Counted from the first letter of the stretch, positions 36,913-53,527 are shown. The stretch: 64,000 nt of DNA from Schaalia hyovaginalis (GCF_014208035.1 NZ_JACHMK010000001.1:1674001-1738000); one strand, 5' to 3'. A program made the numbers and translations. The notes: generated by a model from the letters alone, not told the origin.

Positions 36913-37847
36913 TCAGCCCCCGAGTCTGCTCAGAGTCGCCGACAGCGCCCGCTCGACGCGGCCGCGCAGGGCCGCAGAGGGCGCCTCCTCGAGGAAGATC
37001 AGCCCCTCTTTGACCGGATGGACCGCGACGAGGCGCCCCGCGTCCACGACGATCGGCCTGAACATGCCGTTCCTCGCCGGGCAGATGAGCGCCTCCCCCG
37101 ACTCGTCGGTGAGGCAGGAGCGGTCCTTGTACCCGACGTGGAGTTCGTCGAAGGAGGCGAGGAGCATCGTCGCCCTGGCCGCGTCCAGCGACTCCCTCGC
37201 ACGATCCTCGAGGTCCGAAAGCATGTAGTAGACATCCGGGTCCGAAAGCGAGGGCCTGCGGGGCTCGGGCGCCCAACCGCCGCGCGCGCCCCTTTCGACG
37301 CGGATCCGCTTCAGCGCCCTCCCCTCGTCGTCTTCACCGGCCTCGCAGGCGTCCTCGAGGGCGCGCAGGGACTCCCCGAGGGGCAGCGTCGTCCAGCGCG
37401 CCAGGTCGTGAACGCCAACCGGCCCGTGCCCGATCGCATAACGCCTCGCGATTTCGGCGAGCGCCTCGCGATGGCGCTCAGGGCGAGCTCGCCCGCCCTC
37501 GTGACGAGGGCGTCATCGACGCCTCGAAGCGCCGCGGGCTGCGAGGCGCCGTAGCGGTGCTTGAGGGCCGCTCGGAGCCAGTGATGATCCTCGGCGATCG
37601 TGATGTGAACGGTGCCGCGCATCGGCCAGGAGCGCACGAGGCGGGCGGAATCGAAGGCCTCCTTCACCTCGGCGCGCGACGAATGCGGAGCCCGCGCGAG
37701 GATCGCGTGAGGAATCGCGGACACCTGCTGGCCCTGGATCGCCAGCATGCGCCCCACCGCGGCGACGGGCGAAGGGCTGCCCGTCGCGGGCACCAGCCCC
37801 TGGGCCACGATGCGCAGCAGGGACAGGCCCGTGGGCAGGGCCCGCAT
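36913..37847 (-). pseudogene. AlkZ/YcaQ-like winged-helix DNA glycosylase, frameshifted
   Basis: The N-terminal part (37847 to about 37470) reads [19 protein letters not shown], the AlkZ-type QxQ in MLAIQGQQVSA, and RLVRSWPMRGTVHITIAEDHHWL. The rest (about 37485 to 36913) is in another frame: HREALAEIARRYAIGHGPVG, then LLASFDELHVGYKDRS and ARNGMFRPIVVDAGR. A single frameshift near 37470-37485 joins the halves. Family members remove bulky or cross-linked bases. The start overlaps the nucS stop (ATGA), so two genome-maintenance genes were coupled. It may be a true pseudogene or an assembly error. Confidence 0.75.
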
Positions 37848-38545
37848 CAGAAGAGTCTCGACTCGGGGTCGTCGAAGCCGCGCATCGCGTCGTAATCCAG
37901 GACGAGGCATCGGATTCCGCGGTCCTGCGCAAGAGTGCGCGCCTGCTTCGTGATCTCCTGAGCGGCGAAGATCCCAGACAGCTCCGGAAGCAGCGGATCC
38001 CGGGACAGCAGATCGAGGTAGCGCGTCAACTGCTCGACCCCGTCGATCCCGCCCCTTCGCTTCACCTCGATCGCGTAATAGGCGCCGCCCGCATCGCGCA
38101 CCATGAGGTCGACCGGCCCGATGGGGGTCGGGTACTCGCGTCGCACGAGGGAGAAGTCCTCGCCGAGGATCTGGGGGACCTGCTCGGCGAGCAGTTCCTG
38201 AAGGTGGGTCTCGACCCCGTCCTTGACCAGTCCCGGATCCACTCCGAGGTCCTCCACGACATCGGAGACGATCTCGTGGATGCGGATGACGAGGCGATCA
38301 TCCGTCTTATCGGCCTGGACCGTCCACACCTCCGTCACGCCGTCGGCCTCCTCGGCCTCGTCCATCGCCTCGCAGGTGACGGAGCACGGCGCATTCATCC
38401 AGTTGAGAGGCTTGTAGGAGCCCCCATCGGAATGGATGAGGACCGACCCGTCCGCTTTGAACATGATGACCCGCTTGGCGGGATCGAGATGGGCGCTCAG
38501 CCGACCGGAGTAGTCGACAGTGCACGTCGCAATGAGAACTCGCAC
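37847..38545 (-). CDS. nucS: Mismatch-specific endonuclease NucS/EndoMS
   Basis: NucS performs mismatch repair in actinobacteria that lack MutS and MutL by cutting both strands at mismatches. The GTG at 38545 gives 232 residues. The nuclease motif is visible as GPVD (Asp146) and IEVKRR (Glu160, Lys162). The C-terminus ESRLF matches the short motif that contacts the sliding clamp. The next gene, AlkZ-like, overlaps by one base. Confidence 0.93.
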   Translation of the reverse strand: MRVLIATCTVDYSGRLSAHLDPAKRVIMFKADGSVLIHSDGGSYKPLNWMNAPCSVTCEAMDEAEEADGVTEVWTVQADKTDDRLVIRIHEIVSDVVEDLGVDPGLVKDGVETHLQELLAEQVPQILGEDFSLVRREYPTPIGPVDLMVRDAGGAYYAIEVKRRGGIDGVEQLTRYLDLLSRDPLLPELSGIFAAQEITKQARTLAQDRGIRCLVLDYDAMRGFDDPESRLF

Positions 38546-38566
38546 GGGGGCGAGCCTAGCAGCGGA

Positions 38567-38977
38567 TCACGCCCTGGGCCGAGGCGGCCCCGATTCGATC
38601 CAGGAGACGAGGGCGTTGTAGGTGTGCGATGCGACCGCGACTTCGTAGCGCTTGTCCCCCGAACGGAGGCGGATCTCGAGCATCGAGCCGTCCTGGGAGT
38701 GCTGGACCGGGGAGGACAGTTCGAGATTGCGTCGTGCGACCGTGTAGACGGGCTTGTTCGAGAAGCCCACGAGGCGGTACCAGGAGAGCTCCTCGGAGCC
38801 GTACAAGCCGATCCCGGATGTCCACCCCGACTGGGTATCGGGACGCGACCAGCATCTGAAGGCGCCGAGTCTGCCGTCCAACCGGCGCGCACGGATATTG
38901 ATGTACGCGAGGACCGCAAGGGCGATGACGACGAGGGCGATCAGCACAACCGCGAGCGGCAGCAGTACTCCGTCCAT
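38567..38977 (-). CDS. DUF2550 family membrane protein
   Basis: The 136-residue protein has one N-terminal transmembrane helix (about 4-27) and a soluble domain (LGAFRCWSRP, then WYRLVGFSNKPVYTVARR). Position directly after atpC is typical of DUF2550 in actinobacteria. The function is unknown; the linkage may be only conserved gene order. GGAGGGGAATC precedes the ATG. nucS follows after 21 bases. Confidence 0.85.
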   Translation of the reverse strand: MDGVLLPLAVVLIALVVIALAVLAYINIRARRLDGRLGAFRCWSRPDTQSGWTSGIGLYGSEELSWYRLVGFSNKPVYTVARRNLELSSPVQHSQDGSMLEIRLRSGDKRYEVAVASHTYNALVSWIESGPPRPRA

Positions 38978-39018
38978 GATTCCCCTCCGATCGCGAAGAT
39001 GGTGATGTCGATGAGGAG

Positions 39019-39049
39019 AGCCCCCGTCCGGGTGCTCCGGACGGGGGCT
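39019..39049 (-). terminator. Hairpin after the atp operon
   Basis: AGCCCCCGTCCGG (39019-39031) pairs perfectly with 39037-39049 across five bases, just past the atpC stop. The minus-strand tail (CTCCTCATCG) lacks a T run, so termination may be partial and some transcription could reach DUF2550 and nucS. Confidence 0.6.
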
Positions 39050-39055
39050 CCTCTT

Positions 39056-39318
39056 TCAGGAAACTGTACCGTGATCGGCGACGACGGTCACGAAATCGGA
39101 GTCGACAGACGCGAATCCGCCTTCGATGTCGAAGATCTTGACTCCTTCACCGGTCGTCACGGCCACCGAACCGGAATCGAGCTGGGCGAGCAGGGGCTGA
39201 CGGCCCGGCAGGATGCCGAGCTGACCGTCGACCAGGGGGATCCGCACGGCGCTGCCGGTGCCGTGCCAGAGCCTGCCCTCGTGGGAGACGATCTCGACCT
39301 GAAGAACGCGATTCGCCA

Positions 39319-39319
<1 letters not shown>
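39056..39319 (-). CDS. atpC: ATP synthase F1 epsilon subunit
   Basis: The 87-residue protein starts MANRVLQVEIVSHEGRLWHG and contains LGILPGRQPLLAQL, the beta-sandwich part of epsilon. The usual C-terminal two-helix inhibitory domain is missing or very short (typical length 130 or more residues in most bacteria; short forms occur in actinobacteria). Its ATG overlaps the atpD stop. It sits on the central stalk. Confidence 0.92.
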
Positions 39320-41720
<2,401 letters not shown>

Positions 41721-41723
41721 CGC

Positions 41724-43361
<1,638 letters not shown>

Positions 43362-43403
43362 GAGTCTTCCTTCTATGTGCGTGTATGAGTTCTGGGGTGA
43401 GCG

Positions 43404-45952
<2,549 letters not shown>

Positions 45953-46047
45953 TCAGCATCGATGGGCAATCGCCCTCCGGGCGACCCGGCCAGTCTAGCA
46001 GGGCGCGGGAAGACTGCCCGTACAACCCCGCGCAGGCCCGCGATCTT

Positions 46048-46473
46048 TCATTCGCCCTTCAGCGGGGGCGCATCGACCGCGGGGATACGCGCCTTCGACA
46101 GGACGATCACCTCCGCGAGCATCGAGACCGCGATCGTCGCGATGGCGACCGCGGTGGCCAATCGGACGTCGACGCCGAAGAACTCCGGCACGTACAGACC
46201 GACGACCACCAGTATGATCCGGAGCGGATAGGCGCCCGCGATCCATGCGGGCCCGTTCGCACCGGGCCGCGCCGCCCTCGACAACGCCCACCACTGCGCT
46301 GCGAGGAGGACGCCGGGAATCACTGCCGCTGCGCATATCGATGCGAGGGGGAGGCCCGCGAACCACCCGCAGCCCGCGGCGGAGGCGACGGCGAGGAGGC
46401 CGATCACGAGCAGGGGCCTCTTCAAAGAGGCGACGGCCTTCTGAAGAGGCGCGGGCCGGGTGGGCTCACTCAC
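46048..46473 (-). CDS. AtpI-like membrane protein (ATP synthase I family)
   Basis: The GTG at 46473 follows AAGGAGACGCAC. The 141-residue protein has four hydrophobic helices (PLLVIGLLAVASAAGCGWF; LASICAAAVIPGVLLA; YPLRIILVVVGLYV; ATAVAIATIAVSMLAEVIVL), and sits directly upstream of atpB, where AtpI normally lies. AtpI helps assemble the c ring or carries Mg2+/Ca2+. Assignment is by position and membrane layout. Its start overlaps the wecA stop by eight bases. Confidence 0.75.
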   Translation of the reverse strand: MSEPTRPAPLQKAVASLKRPLLVIGLLAVASAAGCGWFAGLPLASICAAAVIPGVLLAAQWWALSRAARPGANGPAWIAGAYPLRIILVVVGLYVPEFFGVDVRLATAVAIATIAVSMLAEVIVLSKARIPAVDAPPLKGE

Positions 46474-47593
46474 GTGCGTCTCCTTCTCGTTGCGGGCGGG
46501 CGGAGGGGCGATGGTGCGCCGCGGGGAACTCGGAGGCCGTGATCGTCGCACCGATAGCGTAGGCCGGCAGGGCGAACCAGAGGACGCGCGTCCAGTCGAA
46601 GACGAGCAGCCCGACCGCGGGCACGCACACCAGCGCCGTCCACATCCACAGGATCGCGACGACCGCCCGATGCGAGTGGCCCCGCAAGATCAGACGGTCG
46701 TGGAAATGCGAACGATCCGCTTTGAACGGGCTCTTGCCCTTGCGGATCCTGCGGATCGAGGTGACGACGAGGTCGAGGATCGGCATGAAGATGACCGAGA
46801 GCGGCAGGATGATCGGGAGGACGCCGACGAGGACCTGCTGGCGCCCGAGCAGGGCCGGATCGATCTGGCCGGTCACGATGATGCCCGCGGCGGCGAGAAC
46901 CAGTCCGAGGGTCTCGGCGCCGCCGCCCATCATGATCGATGAGGGGTGGAAGTTGAACCACAGGAAACCGACGCACACCCCGACCAGCGCGACGACGATG
47001 AGCGAGGCGGTCGTCGCATAGGACGCGGCGCCCATGAGCCTCGACAGCATGTACGAGTAGACGAAGAAGACGCCGGCCCCGATGGCGACCATTCCGGCGG
47101 CCAGGCCGTCGAGGCCGTCGATGAAGTTGACCGCGTTGACGATGCCGACCACCAGGACGACGGTGACGATCAATGACAGGCGCGAGGAGCCGATCGTCAC
47201 GCCGAAGATCGGGAAGGAGACCAGCTGAACGCCCGCGTAGGCCATGACGCCCGCGATGAGGATCTGCCCGGAGAGCTTGGTCATCCAGTCGAGTTCGATG
47301 ACGTCGTCGATCACGCCGAGCAGGCACATCGCCGAGGCCGCGAACATGACCGCCCAGGGCACGCTCGTCGCGTACAGGGGCGCCATGTAGGGGATGCGGG
47401 AGGCGATCAGGAGGGTCACGACCAGGCCGATCGTCATCGCGATGCCGCCGAGCCTGGGGATCGGGGCCTTCTGGATGTCGCGCGACCTCAGCTCGGGAAC
47501 GATCCCCCATCGCAGGCAGGCCCACCTGACGAGGGGCGTCATGAGGAGCGTGACGCCCATCGCGATGAGCGTGAGCAGGACATAAACCTTCAT
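46466..47593 (-). CDS. wecA: Undecaprenyl-phosphate GlcNAc-1-phosphate transferase (WecA/TagO-like)
   Basis: The 375-residue protein has about eleven membrane helices and the family motifs IPRLGGIAM, LGVIDDVIELDW, NAVNFIDGLDGLAAG and the C-terminal SHFHDRLILRGHSH (HxHHR-like). It puts a sugar-1-phosphate on the lipid carrier, the first step for wall polysaccharide, teichoic-acid-like or arabinogalactan linkers. It lies between tsaC and atpI, the usual actinobacterial order. Confidence 0.92.
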   Translation of the reverse strand: MKVYVLLTLIAMGVTLLMTPLVRWACLRWGIVPELRSRDIQKAPIPRLGGIAMTIGLVVTLLIASRIPYMAPLYATSVPWAVMFAASAMCLLGVIDDVIELDWMTKLSGQILIAGVMAYAGVQLVSFPIFGVTIGSSRLSLIVTVVLVVGIVNAVNFIDGLDGLAAGMVAIGAGVFFVYSYMLSRLMGAASYATTASLIVVALVGVCVGFLWFNFHPSSIMMGGGAETLGLVLAAAGIIVTGQIDPALLGRQQVLVGVLPIILPLSVIFMPILDLVVTSIRRIRKGKSPFKADRSHFHDRLILRGHSHRAVVAILWMWTALVCVPAVGLLVFDWTRVLWFALPAYAIGATITASEFPAAHHRPSARPQREGDARE

Positions 47594-47617
47594 GCGGGAG
47601 GCGTTCCCTATCGGATG

Positions 47618-48265
47618 TCAGATCGTGGGAAGGATGTCGATCCGGGCGGATGCGGACAGGTCCTCCAAGGATACGGCTCCGAGTCGCAAAGCCCTGGGAG
47701 CGCCGTGGGCGAAGTCGATGATCGTCGAGGGGGTCGCGGCTCGCGTCGGGCCGCCGTCGATGTGGAGGACGCGGTCCCCGAAGAAGGCCAGCGCCTCGTC
47801 GATGCGCGTCGCGGGGGGCTCGCCGGTCAGGTTCGCGCTCGTCACCGCCATCGGTCCCGTGCGCTCGAGGAGTTCGCGAAGGGGCGCGTGATCCGGCATG
47901 CGCAGTGCGATCGTCCCCGCAGTCTCGCCCAGGTCCCATCCGAGCTCGGGACGGGCCCGGAGGATGAGCGTCAGCGCGCCCGGCCAGTGGGAATCGGCGA
48001 GGCGGCGCGCGCCTTCGGGGATGTCGACGGCGAGTTCATCGGCGGCGCCCGCGTGGGCGACGAGGACCGGCGGCGGCATCTGACGGCCGCGCCCCTTGGC
48101 GTCGAGGAGGCGCTGGACGGCCCGCGCGTCGGTCGCGGTCGTTCCGATCCCGTACACCGTGTCGGTGGGCACGACGGCGAGCCCGCCCTTGCGGACGTGG
48201 TCCGCGGCCTCGGCGAGGTCGTTAGGGTTCCATGCGGGAGTGCAGCGGATGATTCGAGGAGTCAC
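47618..48265 (-). CDS. tsaC: L-threonylcarbamoyladenylate synthase (Sua5/YciO/TsaC)
   Basis: This enzyme makes threonylcarbamoyl-AMP for the t6A37 tRNA modification. The GTG at 48265 overlaps the prmC stop (GTGA). The 215 residues show GGLAVVPTDTVYGIG, WPGALTLILRA, RMPDHAPLRELL and VTSANLTGEPPATR, all typical of the YrdC/Sua5 core. The Sua5 C-terminal extension is absent. Confidence 0.93.
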   Translation of the reverse strand: MTPRIIRCTPAWNPNDLAEAADHVRKGGLAVVPTDTVYGIGTTATDARAVQRLLDAKGRGRQMPPPVLVAHAGAADELAVDIPEGARRLADSHWPGALTLILRARPELGWDLGETAGTIALRMPDHAPLRELLERTGPMAVTSANLTGEPPATRIDEALAFFGDRVLHIDGGPTRAATPSTIIDFAHGAPRALRLGAVSLEDLSASARIDILPTI

Positions 48266-49167
48266 CGCGTCATTCTGCCACGCTCGGCGATGAGGCAGCG
48301 GTCGCGCCCGGTCAGGTCCGGCATCGTGCGGGCCGCCGAGAAGCCGAAGCCGAGGGCCGTCCGGCGCATCGCCTTCCCCTGGCTCTCGGAATGTTCGACG
48401 AGGGCGCAGCCCCCCGCCTTCAGGAGGCGGAGCGCTCGGGCGAGGATCCCGGTGGGGATCTGCATTCCATCGGCTCCGCCCCCGAAGAGGGCGAGATCGG
48501 GATCGCGGAGCGCTTCGGGCTGGGTGGGGGCCTCTGAGGGCGGAACGTAGGGGGGGTTCGACACCACGATGTCGATCGCGCCGTCGAGTTCGGCGAGCGT
48601 ACCGGGATCGGTCGCATCGCCCGGGACGAGCGCGACCCGTCCGGGGACGAGGGCCGCGATGTTCTCGGCCGCGAGGCCCCGAGCGATCTGGTCGATCTCG
48701 ACGGCCCACACGCGCGCGCCGGGCACGTGGCGGGCGATCGCGATCCCGATCGCCCCCGAACCTGCGCACAGGTCGACCGCATTCACGCCGCCCCGCTCGG
48801 CCGCGATCGCGCGGCATCGACGGATCGCCTCTTCGACGAGGATTTCGGTTTCGGGCCTCACGAGGAACACCCCGGGCCTCGCCTTCAGCGCGAGCCCGGC
48901 GAAGTGCATCCGCGATGTGATCCATTGGAGCGGCTCGCGCTGTTCGCGGCGCGCGACGCCCTCTTCGAAGCGCAGCACCGCCGAGGGGTCGAGGGGCTCG
49001 CGGATGCTCCACACGGATTCGGCTCCGAAGGCCCATTCGGCGAGTTCACGCGCATCGCCCGCGGGCGATGCGCCTTCGATCCCCTCAAGACGGCGCGCTC
49101 CTGCGCGGAGCAGCGCGTTGAGGCTCGTCGAAGCGCCCCGGTCCGGCGCGTCCCCTCGTCCGGTCAC
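48262..49167 (-). CDS. prmC: Release factor glutamine methyltransferase
   Basis: PrmC methylates the glutamine of the GGQ motif of release factors. The GTG at 49167 overlaps the prfA stop (GTGA). The 301 residues include an N-terminal helical domain, [15 protein letters not shown] (SAM-binding) and [10 protein letters not shown] (NPPY catalytic motif). Its substrate gene prfA lies immediately upstream, so enzyme and target are translationally coupled. Confidence 0.94.
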   Translation of the reverse strand: MTGRGDAPDRGASTSLNALLRAGARRLEGIEGASPAGDARELAEWAFGAESVWSIREPLDPSAVLRFEEGVARREQREPLQWITSRMHFAGLALKARPGVFLVRPETEILVEEAIRRCRAIAAERGGVNAVDLCAGSGAIGIAIARHVPGARVWAVEIDQIARGLAAENIAALVPGRVALVPGDATDPGTLAELDGAIDIVVSNPPYVPPSEAPTQPEALRDPDLALFGGGADGMQIPTGILARALRLLKAGGCALVEHSESQGKAMRRTALGFGFSAARTMPDLTGRDRCLIAERGRMTR

Positions 49168-50270
49168 TGCCCGGCCGCCCTCGCGAGCCTCTCCGTCTCG
49201 TCGGCGCTGCGCAGCGAATCGATGACGGGCGCCAGTTCGCCGCCCAGGACGCGATCGAGATTGTGCGCCTTGTAGCCGGTGCGATGATCCGCGATGCGGT
49301 TCTCGGGGAAGTTGTAGGTGCGGATGCGCTCGGAGCGGTCGACGGTGCGCACCTGGGAGAGGCGCTGCGCCGAGGCCTCGGCTTCGCGCTTCGCCCTCGC
49401 TTCGGCCGCGAGCCGCGAGGCGAGCACCCTCAGGGCCGCTTCCTTGTTCTGGAGCTGGGACTTCTCGTTCTGCATCGACACGACGATGCCGGAGGGGATG
49501 TGGGTGATGCGCACGGCCGAGTCCGTCGTGTTGACGGATTGCCCGCCCGGTCCGGAGGACCTGTAAACGTCGATGCGCAGATCGTTCGGATCGATGACGA
49601 TCTCGGAGTCGTCCTCGATCTCGGGCATGACGAAGACTCCGACCGCGGAGGTGTGGATGCGCCCCTGGGATTCGGTGACGGGCACTCGTTGAACGCGGTG
49701 GACTCCGCCTTCGTATTTGAGGTGCGCCCATACGCCCTCGTCGGGGGTCGGAGCGCCCTTCGCCCGGATCGCCAGGGAGATGTCCTTGAAGCCGCCCAGC
49801 TCGGTGGTCGTCGAGGAGAGTTCGGTCGCCGACCAGCCCTTCGATTCGGCGTACCTGGCGTACATGCGGGCGAGATCGGAGGCGAAGAGGGCGGACTCCT
49901 CGCCCCCCTCCCCCGCTTTGATCTCGAGGATGACGTCGAGCGCGTCCTCGGGATCGCGAGGCGCGAGGATGCGCATGAGGTCGTCGTGCGCTGCGGCCAT
50001 TTCGGCTTCGAGGGCGGGGATCTCCGCTTGGAAGGAGGGGTCCTCCTCGGCGAGTTCGCGCGCCGCGCCCAGGTCGTCTCTGGCTGTCGAGATGCGCTCG
50101 GCCGCCTGGCGGATCCTTCCGAGTTCTGCGAATCGCCGACCGGCCTTGCGCATCCTCGTCTGGTCGCCGAGGACCGCGGGATCCGACATGAGGGCTTCGA
50201 CCTGCTCATACTCCTCGAGCAGGGGCGTGAGCGCGCGAAGATCGACCTCGATCTCCGATTCGATGGGCAT
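49164..50270 (-). CDS. prfA: Peptide chain release factor 1
   Basis: RF1 reads stop codons UAG and UAA. The 368 residues contain [18 protein letters not shown] (GGQ) and a PxT-type decoding segment within the [18 protein letters not shown] region. [14 protein letters not shown] and GYKAHNLD near the end are typical. AGGAGGATTCGC precedes the ATG. It lies between rpmE and prmC. Confidence 0.97.
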   Translation of the reverse strand: MPIESEIEVDLRALTPLLEEYEQVEALMSDPAVLGDQTRMRKAGRRFAELGRIRQAAERISTARDDLGAARELAEEDPSFQAEIPALEAEMAAAHDDLMRILAPRDPEDALDVILEIKAGEGGEESALFASDLARMYARYAESKGWSATELSSTTTELGGFKDISLAIRAKGAPTPDEGVWAHLKYEGGVHRVQRVPVTESQGRIHTSAVGVFVMPEIEDDSEIVIDPNDLRIDVYRSSGPGGQSVNTTDSAVRITHIPSGIVVSMQNEKSQLQNKEAALRVLASRLAAEARAKREAEASAQRLSQVRTVDRSERIRTYNFPENRIADHRTGYKAHNLDRVLGGELAPVIDSLRSADETERLARAAGQ

Positions 50271-50356
50271 GCGAATCCTCCTCGTGCGTGTGATGCGCGA
50301 CGGCGCCGGTGACCTTCGTCACCGGCGCCGCACTGTCGCCTCGGTGCGCCTTGGCC

Positions 50357-50578
50357 TCACTTGGAGGGGCGGACGCGCTTTCCGTAGCGGGCCTCGAACT
50401 TGGCGACGCGGCCGCCGGTGTCGAGGATCTTCTGCTTACCCGTGTAGAAGGGGTGGCAGGCCGAACAGACGTCGACGCGCATCTCGCCGGAGGCGAGGGT
50501 CGAACGGGTGTGGAAGCTGTTGCCGCAGGTGCAGGTCACAACGGTGTCCACGTACGTGGGGTGGATGTCCTTCTTCAT
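50357..50578 (-). CDS. rpmE: 50S ribosomal protein L31 type A (zinc-binding)
   Basis: The 73-residue protein starts [16 protein letters not shown] and retains the zinc ligands CTC in [10 protein letters not shown] and CSAC in [23 protein letters not shown] precedes the ATG. It is the zinc-replete partner of the type B protein encoded at 4659-4937. Confidence 0.96.
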   Translation of the reverse strand: MKKDIHPTYVDTVVTCTCGNSFHTRSTLASGEMRVDVCSACHPFYTGKQKILDTGGRVAKFEARYGKRVRPSK

Positions 50579-50841
50579 GGGAACTCCTGGGTTCGTTGGT
50601 GCCCCGGGTCCGGATCCGCAGACCCCTTCGCATCGGACGAAGGGCGTCCTGCCGCATCGAATGCGGCGGCGAACCGGTGAACCGGATGCCGACCGGCCCA
50701 TTGTGCCACCTGGCGGGCGTGCCGGTCCACGCGGCGGCGCCTGCGAAAGCGTGAGACGCGCGACTGCCGGGGCGGGGCGTCAACGGACGAGCCCGATTCC
50801 GACGCATGAAGAGCGGTGGCGCCGTCGGGTCTTGGCCGATG

Positions 50842-51672
50842 TCAGCGTACCGGGGGATCAACGGGGCCGGATTGAAACTGCTCGCCGATCCCGTTCATCA
50901 GCGCGTCGTAGGTCCGCCCGTCGGCCGCGCACACTATCCCGCTGTTGGCGAGGTGAAGATCCTCTCCCATCAGCCCCGACATGATGCAGCCGGCCGCGCG
51001 GCACAGGCCGATGCCCGCGGAGAAGTGGACGCTCGCCGCGCGATCTCCCGCGATGACGAAGCCGGCGCGCAGCCCCGCGGCCACCCACGCCAGTGAGATC
51101 CCCGTGCCCACGTACCTCGGATTCAGAGTGTCGAAAGCCGAGGATCTCCAAAATCGAGCGAGAGAGAACCCCCGAGCATCCGGATCCTGGGCGTCCATGA
51201 GAATCTCCACCACCCGCGACTCGGGCGAGGGCGAGGCGGGGGCCTCCTCATCGCCGCATCCGATGAGGACAGCAGAACCGTCAGTCCAAATGACACGGTC
51301 GTACAAGGGCTCGCTGACAGCAGCCGCCAGAACCTCGTCCCCCTTCGTCAGCGCGACATTGACGCCATAGGGTCCCGTCCGCGAGGCATAGTTCAACGTT
51401 CCGCACAGGGGATCGAGCATCCATACTCGCTCAGCCTCCCTCGGCCCGCTCCAGCCCGACTCCTCGGCGATCACCGCGTCGTCCGGCCTGCATTCACGGA
51501 GCAGGGCCAGCGCGGCGCGCTCGGCGGCGACGTCGGCCTCGGTAGCGAAGTCCCCACCGCCTTTGAAGATCCGCTCGTGCGGCGCCCCCTCACGCTCGAG
51601 GAGCACGCGCGAGGCCTCCTTCGCCGCCATAATGGCGATCTCGGCGTCCGATGCTCTCGCGACCCGCCTCAT
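50842..51672 (-). CDS. Inositol monophosphatase-family protein with altered metal site
   Basis: The 276 residues follow the IMPase fold: FKGGGDFATEADVAAE (residues 37-52), VIAEESGW (Glu70-Glu71) and WMLDPLCGTLNYASRTGPY. The classic metal motif is DPxDGT; here it is DPLCGT, with Cys90 in place of the second Asp. The C-terminal WDxAxG motif also reads VHFSAGIGL, without the Trp-Asp. Two of the usual metal ligands are therefore missing, so activity may be lost or changed. It lies between rho and rpmE on the same strand. Alternatively it binds a ligand without catalysis. Confidence 0.8.
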   Translation of the reverse strand: MRRVARASDAEIAIMAAKEASRVLLEREGAPHERIFKGGGDFATEADVAAERAALALLRECRPDDAVIAEESGWSGPREAERVWMLDPLCGTLNYASRTGPYGVNVALTKGDEVLAAAVSEPLYDRVIWTDGSAVLIGCGDEEAPASPSPESRVVEILMDAQDPDARGFSLARFWRSSAFDTLNPRYVGTGISLAWVAAGLRAGFVIAGDRAASVHFSAGIGLCRAAGCIMSGLMGEDLHLANSGIVCAADGRTYDALMNGIGEQFQSGPVDPPVR

Positions 51673-51748
51673 CCGCAGCCCTCCGCTCCGTTTTCAAGAC
51701 CGGGTCCCCATCCGCGAATGGATGGGGACCCGATCCTCGTTGCTCTGA

Positions 51749-53527
51749 TCAGTCCACGCTCGGCGTCGTCTTCTGGACGAGCATGAGGAACTCGGCGTTC
51801 GACTGGGTGTCCTTGAGCTTCTCGAGGATGAGCTCGAGGGCCGACTGCTGGTCGAGGGTGCCCAGGACGCGGCGGAGCTTCCACATGATGCGGAGCTCCT
51901 CGGGGCCGAAGAGCATCTCCTCGCGGCGCGTGCCCGAGGCGTTGACGTCGATCGCGGGGAAGATCCTGCGGTCGGCGAGCTGGCGGGACAGGCGCAGTTC
52001 CATGTTGCCGGTGCCCTTGAACTCCTCGAAGATCACCTCGTCCATCTTCGATCCCGTCTCGACGAGCGCCGAGGCGATGATCGTGAGGGAGCCGCCCTCC
52101 TTGAGGTTGCGGGCGCCGCCGAAGAACTTCTTGGGCGGGTAGAGCGCCGAGGCGTCGACGCCGCCCGAGAGGATGCGTCCCGATGCGGGAGCCGCGAGGT
52201 TGTAGGCGCGCGACAGACGGGTGAGGGAGTCGAGGAGCACGACGACGTCCTGGCCGAGCTCGACGAGGCGCTTGGCGCGCTCGATCGCGAGTTCGGCGAC
52301 GATGGTGTGATCCGAGGCCGGGCGGTCGAAGGTCGAGGCGATGACCTCGCCCTTGACGATCGAGCGCATGTCGGTGACCTCTTCGGGCCGCTCGTCGACG
52401 AGGACGACCATGAGGTGGACTTCGGGGTTGTTGAGCTCGATCGCCTTGGCGATCTGCTGGATCACCATCGTCTTGCCGGCCTTGGGCGGGGAGACGATGA
52501 GACCGCGCTGCCCCTTGCCGATCGGGGCGACGAGGTCGATGACGCGAGGCGTGTAGGCCTTGGCCGAGGTCTCCAGGCGCAGCTGCTCGCTCGGGTAGAT
52601 CGGCGTGAGCTTGCCGAATTCCCGTCGGGCCTGGGCGTCCTCGATCGACATCCCGTTGACGGAGTCGACGCGCACGAGCGCGTTGTACTTCTGGCGCTGG
52701 CGCTCGCCCTCGCGGGGCTGGCGGACCGCGCCCGCGACGGCGTCGCCCGGGCGCAGGCCCCAACGGCGCACGTTGCCGAGGGTGACGTAGACGTCGTTCG
52801 GACCGGGCAGGTAGCCCGAAGTCCGGACGAAGGCGTGGTTGTCCTGGACGTCGAGGATGCCCGCGATCGGCGCGAGCTGCTCGTCCTCGCGGACGGCCTC
52901 GTCGCGATCGGCGCGATCCGGGCGCTCGTCGCGGTAACGATCGCGACGGTTGTTGCGCCCGTTGCGCTCGGAGCGGTCCTGGCGATCGGGGCGGTCGCGG
53001 TTGCGCCTGCGGCTGTTGCGATCGCGGCGGTTGCGGCCGCGATCCTCGGAATCGTCGCCCTCGGGCAGTTCGATCGCCCCGAGTTCCTTGACGGGCGCCT
53101 GGGCCTGCTGCGCCGCCGGGCGCTCGCTGCTCCCCACCGGTTCGGGCAGGTCGATCGCGAGGGCCGAGGGCTCCTTGGTCTCGATCACCGCGCGGCGCCT
53201 GCGCGACTTGCGGGGGGCCTCCGCGCGCTCGTCCTCGGCGGCGGATCGGTCTTCGCGCCGGGGTGAATCCGCGGGCTGCGGCTGGGCGTCGGCTGGAGAG
53301 CCCGGCCTCTCGTCGGCGGAGGCCTTGGGGGCGCGGGCCTTGCGCTCGGAGGCGGCCTGGGCCGGTCGCGGGGCTCCGCCTTGCGCGGCGAGCGCGTCGA
53401 TGAGCTCGGACTTGCGCATTTTCGACGTGCCCTTGAGACCCCGGCTTGACGCGAGCTTGTGGAGTTCGGCCAGCTTCATGCTCTTAAGCTCCGTCATGGA
53501 AGCTTGGGCGCCTTGTTCGTTGCTCAA
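51749..53527 (-). CDS. rho: Transcription termination factor Rho
   Basis: Rho is a hexameric RNA-dependent ATPase that ends transcription. The 592 residues show a Rho N-terminal domain (MKLAELHKLASSRGLKGTSK), a long Arg/Asp/Asn-rich disordered insert at about 60-215 (typical of high-GC actinobacteria), the RNA-binding domain (GILDVQDNHAFVRTSGYLPG), and the motor with SPPKAGKTMVIQ (Walker A) and VVLLDSLTRLSRAYN. Immediate neighbours are thrB upstream and an IMPase-like gene downstream, as in many relatives. Confidence 0.97.
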   Translation of the reverse strand: MSNEQGAQASMTELKSMKLAELHKLASSRGLKGTSKMRKSELIDALAAQGGAPRPAQAASERKARAPKASADERPGSPADAQPQPADSPRREDRSAAEDERAEAPRKSRRRRAVIETKEPSALAIDLPEPVGSSERPAAQQAQAPVKELGAIELPEGDDSEDRGRNRRDRNSRRRNRDRPDRQDRSERNGRNNRRDRYRDERPDRADRDEAVREDEQLAPIAGILDVQDNHAFVRTSGYLPGPNDVYVTLGNVRRWGLRPGDAVAGAVRQPREGERQRQKYNALVRVDSVNGMSIEDAQARREFGKLTPIYPSEQLRLETSAKAYTPRVIDLVAPIGKGQRGLIVSPPKAGKTMVIQQIAKAIELNNPEVHLMVVLVDERPEEVTDMRSIVKGEVIASTFDRPASDHTIVAELAIERAKRLVELGQDVVVLLDSLTRLSRAYNLAAPASGRILSGGVDASALYPPKKFFGGARNLKEGGSLTIIASALVETGSKMDEVIFEEFKGTGNMELRLSRQLADRRIFPAIDVNASGTRREEMLFGPEELRIMWKLRRVLGTLDQQSALELILEKLKDTQSNAEFLMLVQKTTPSVD

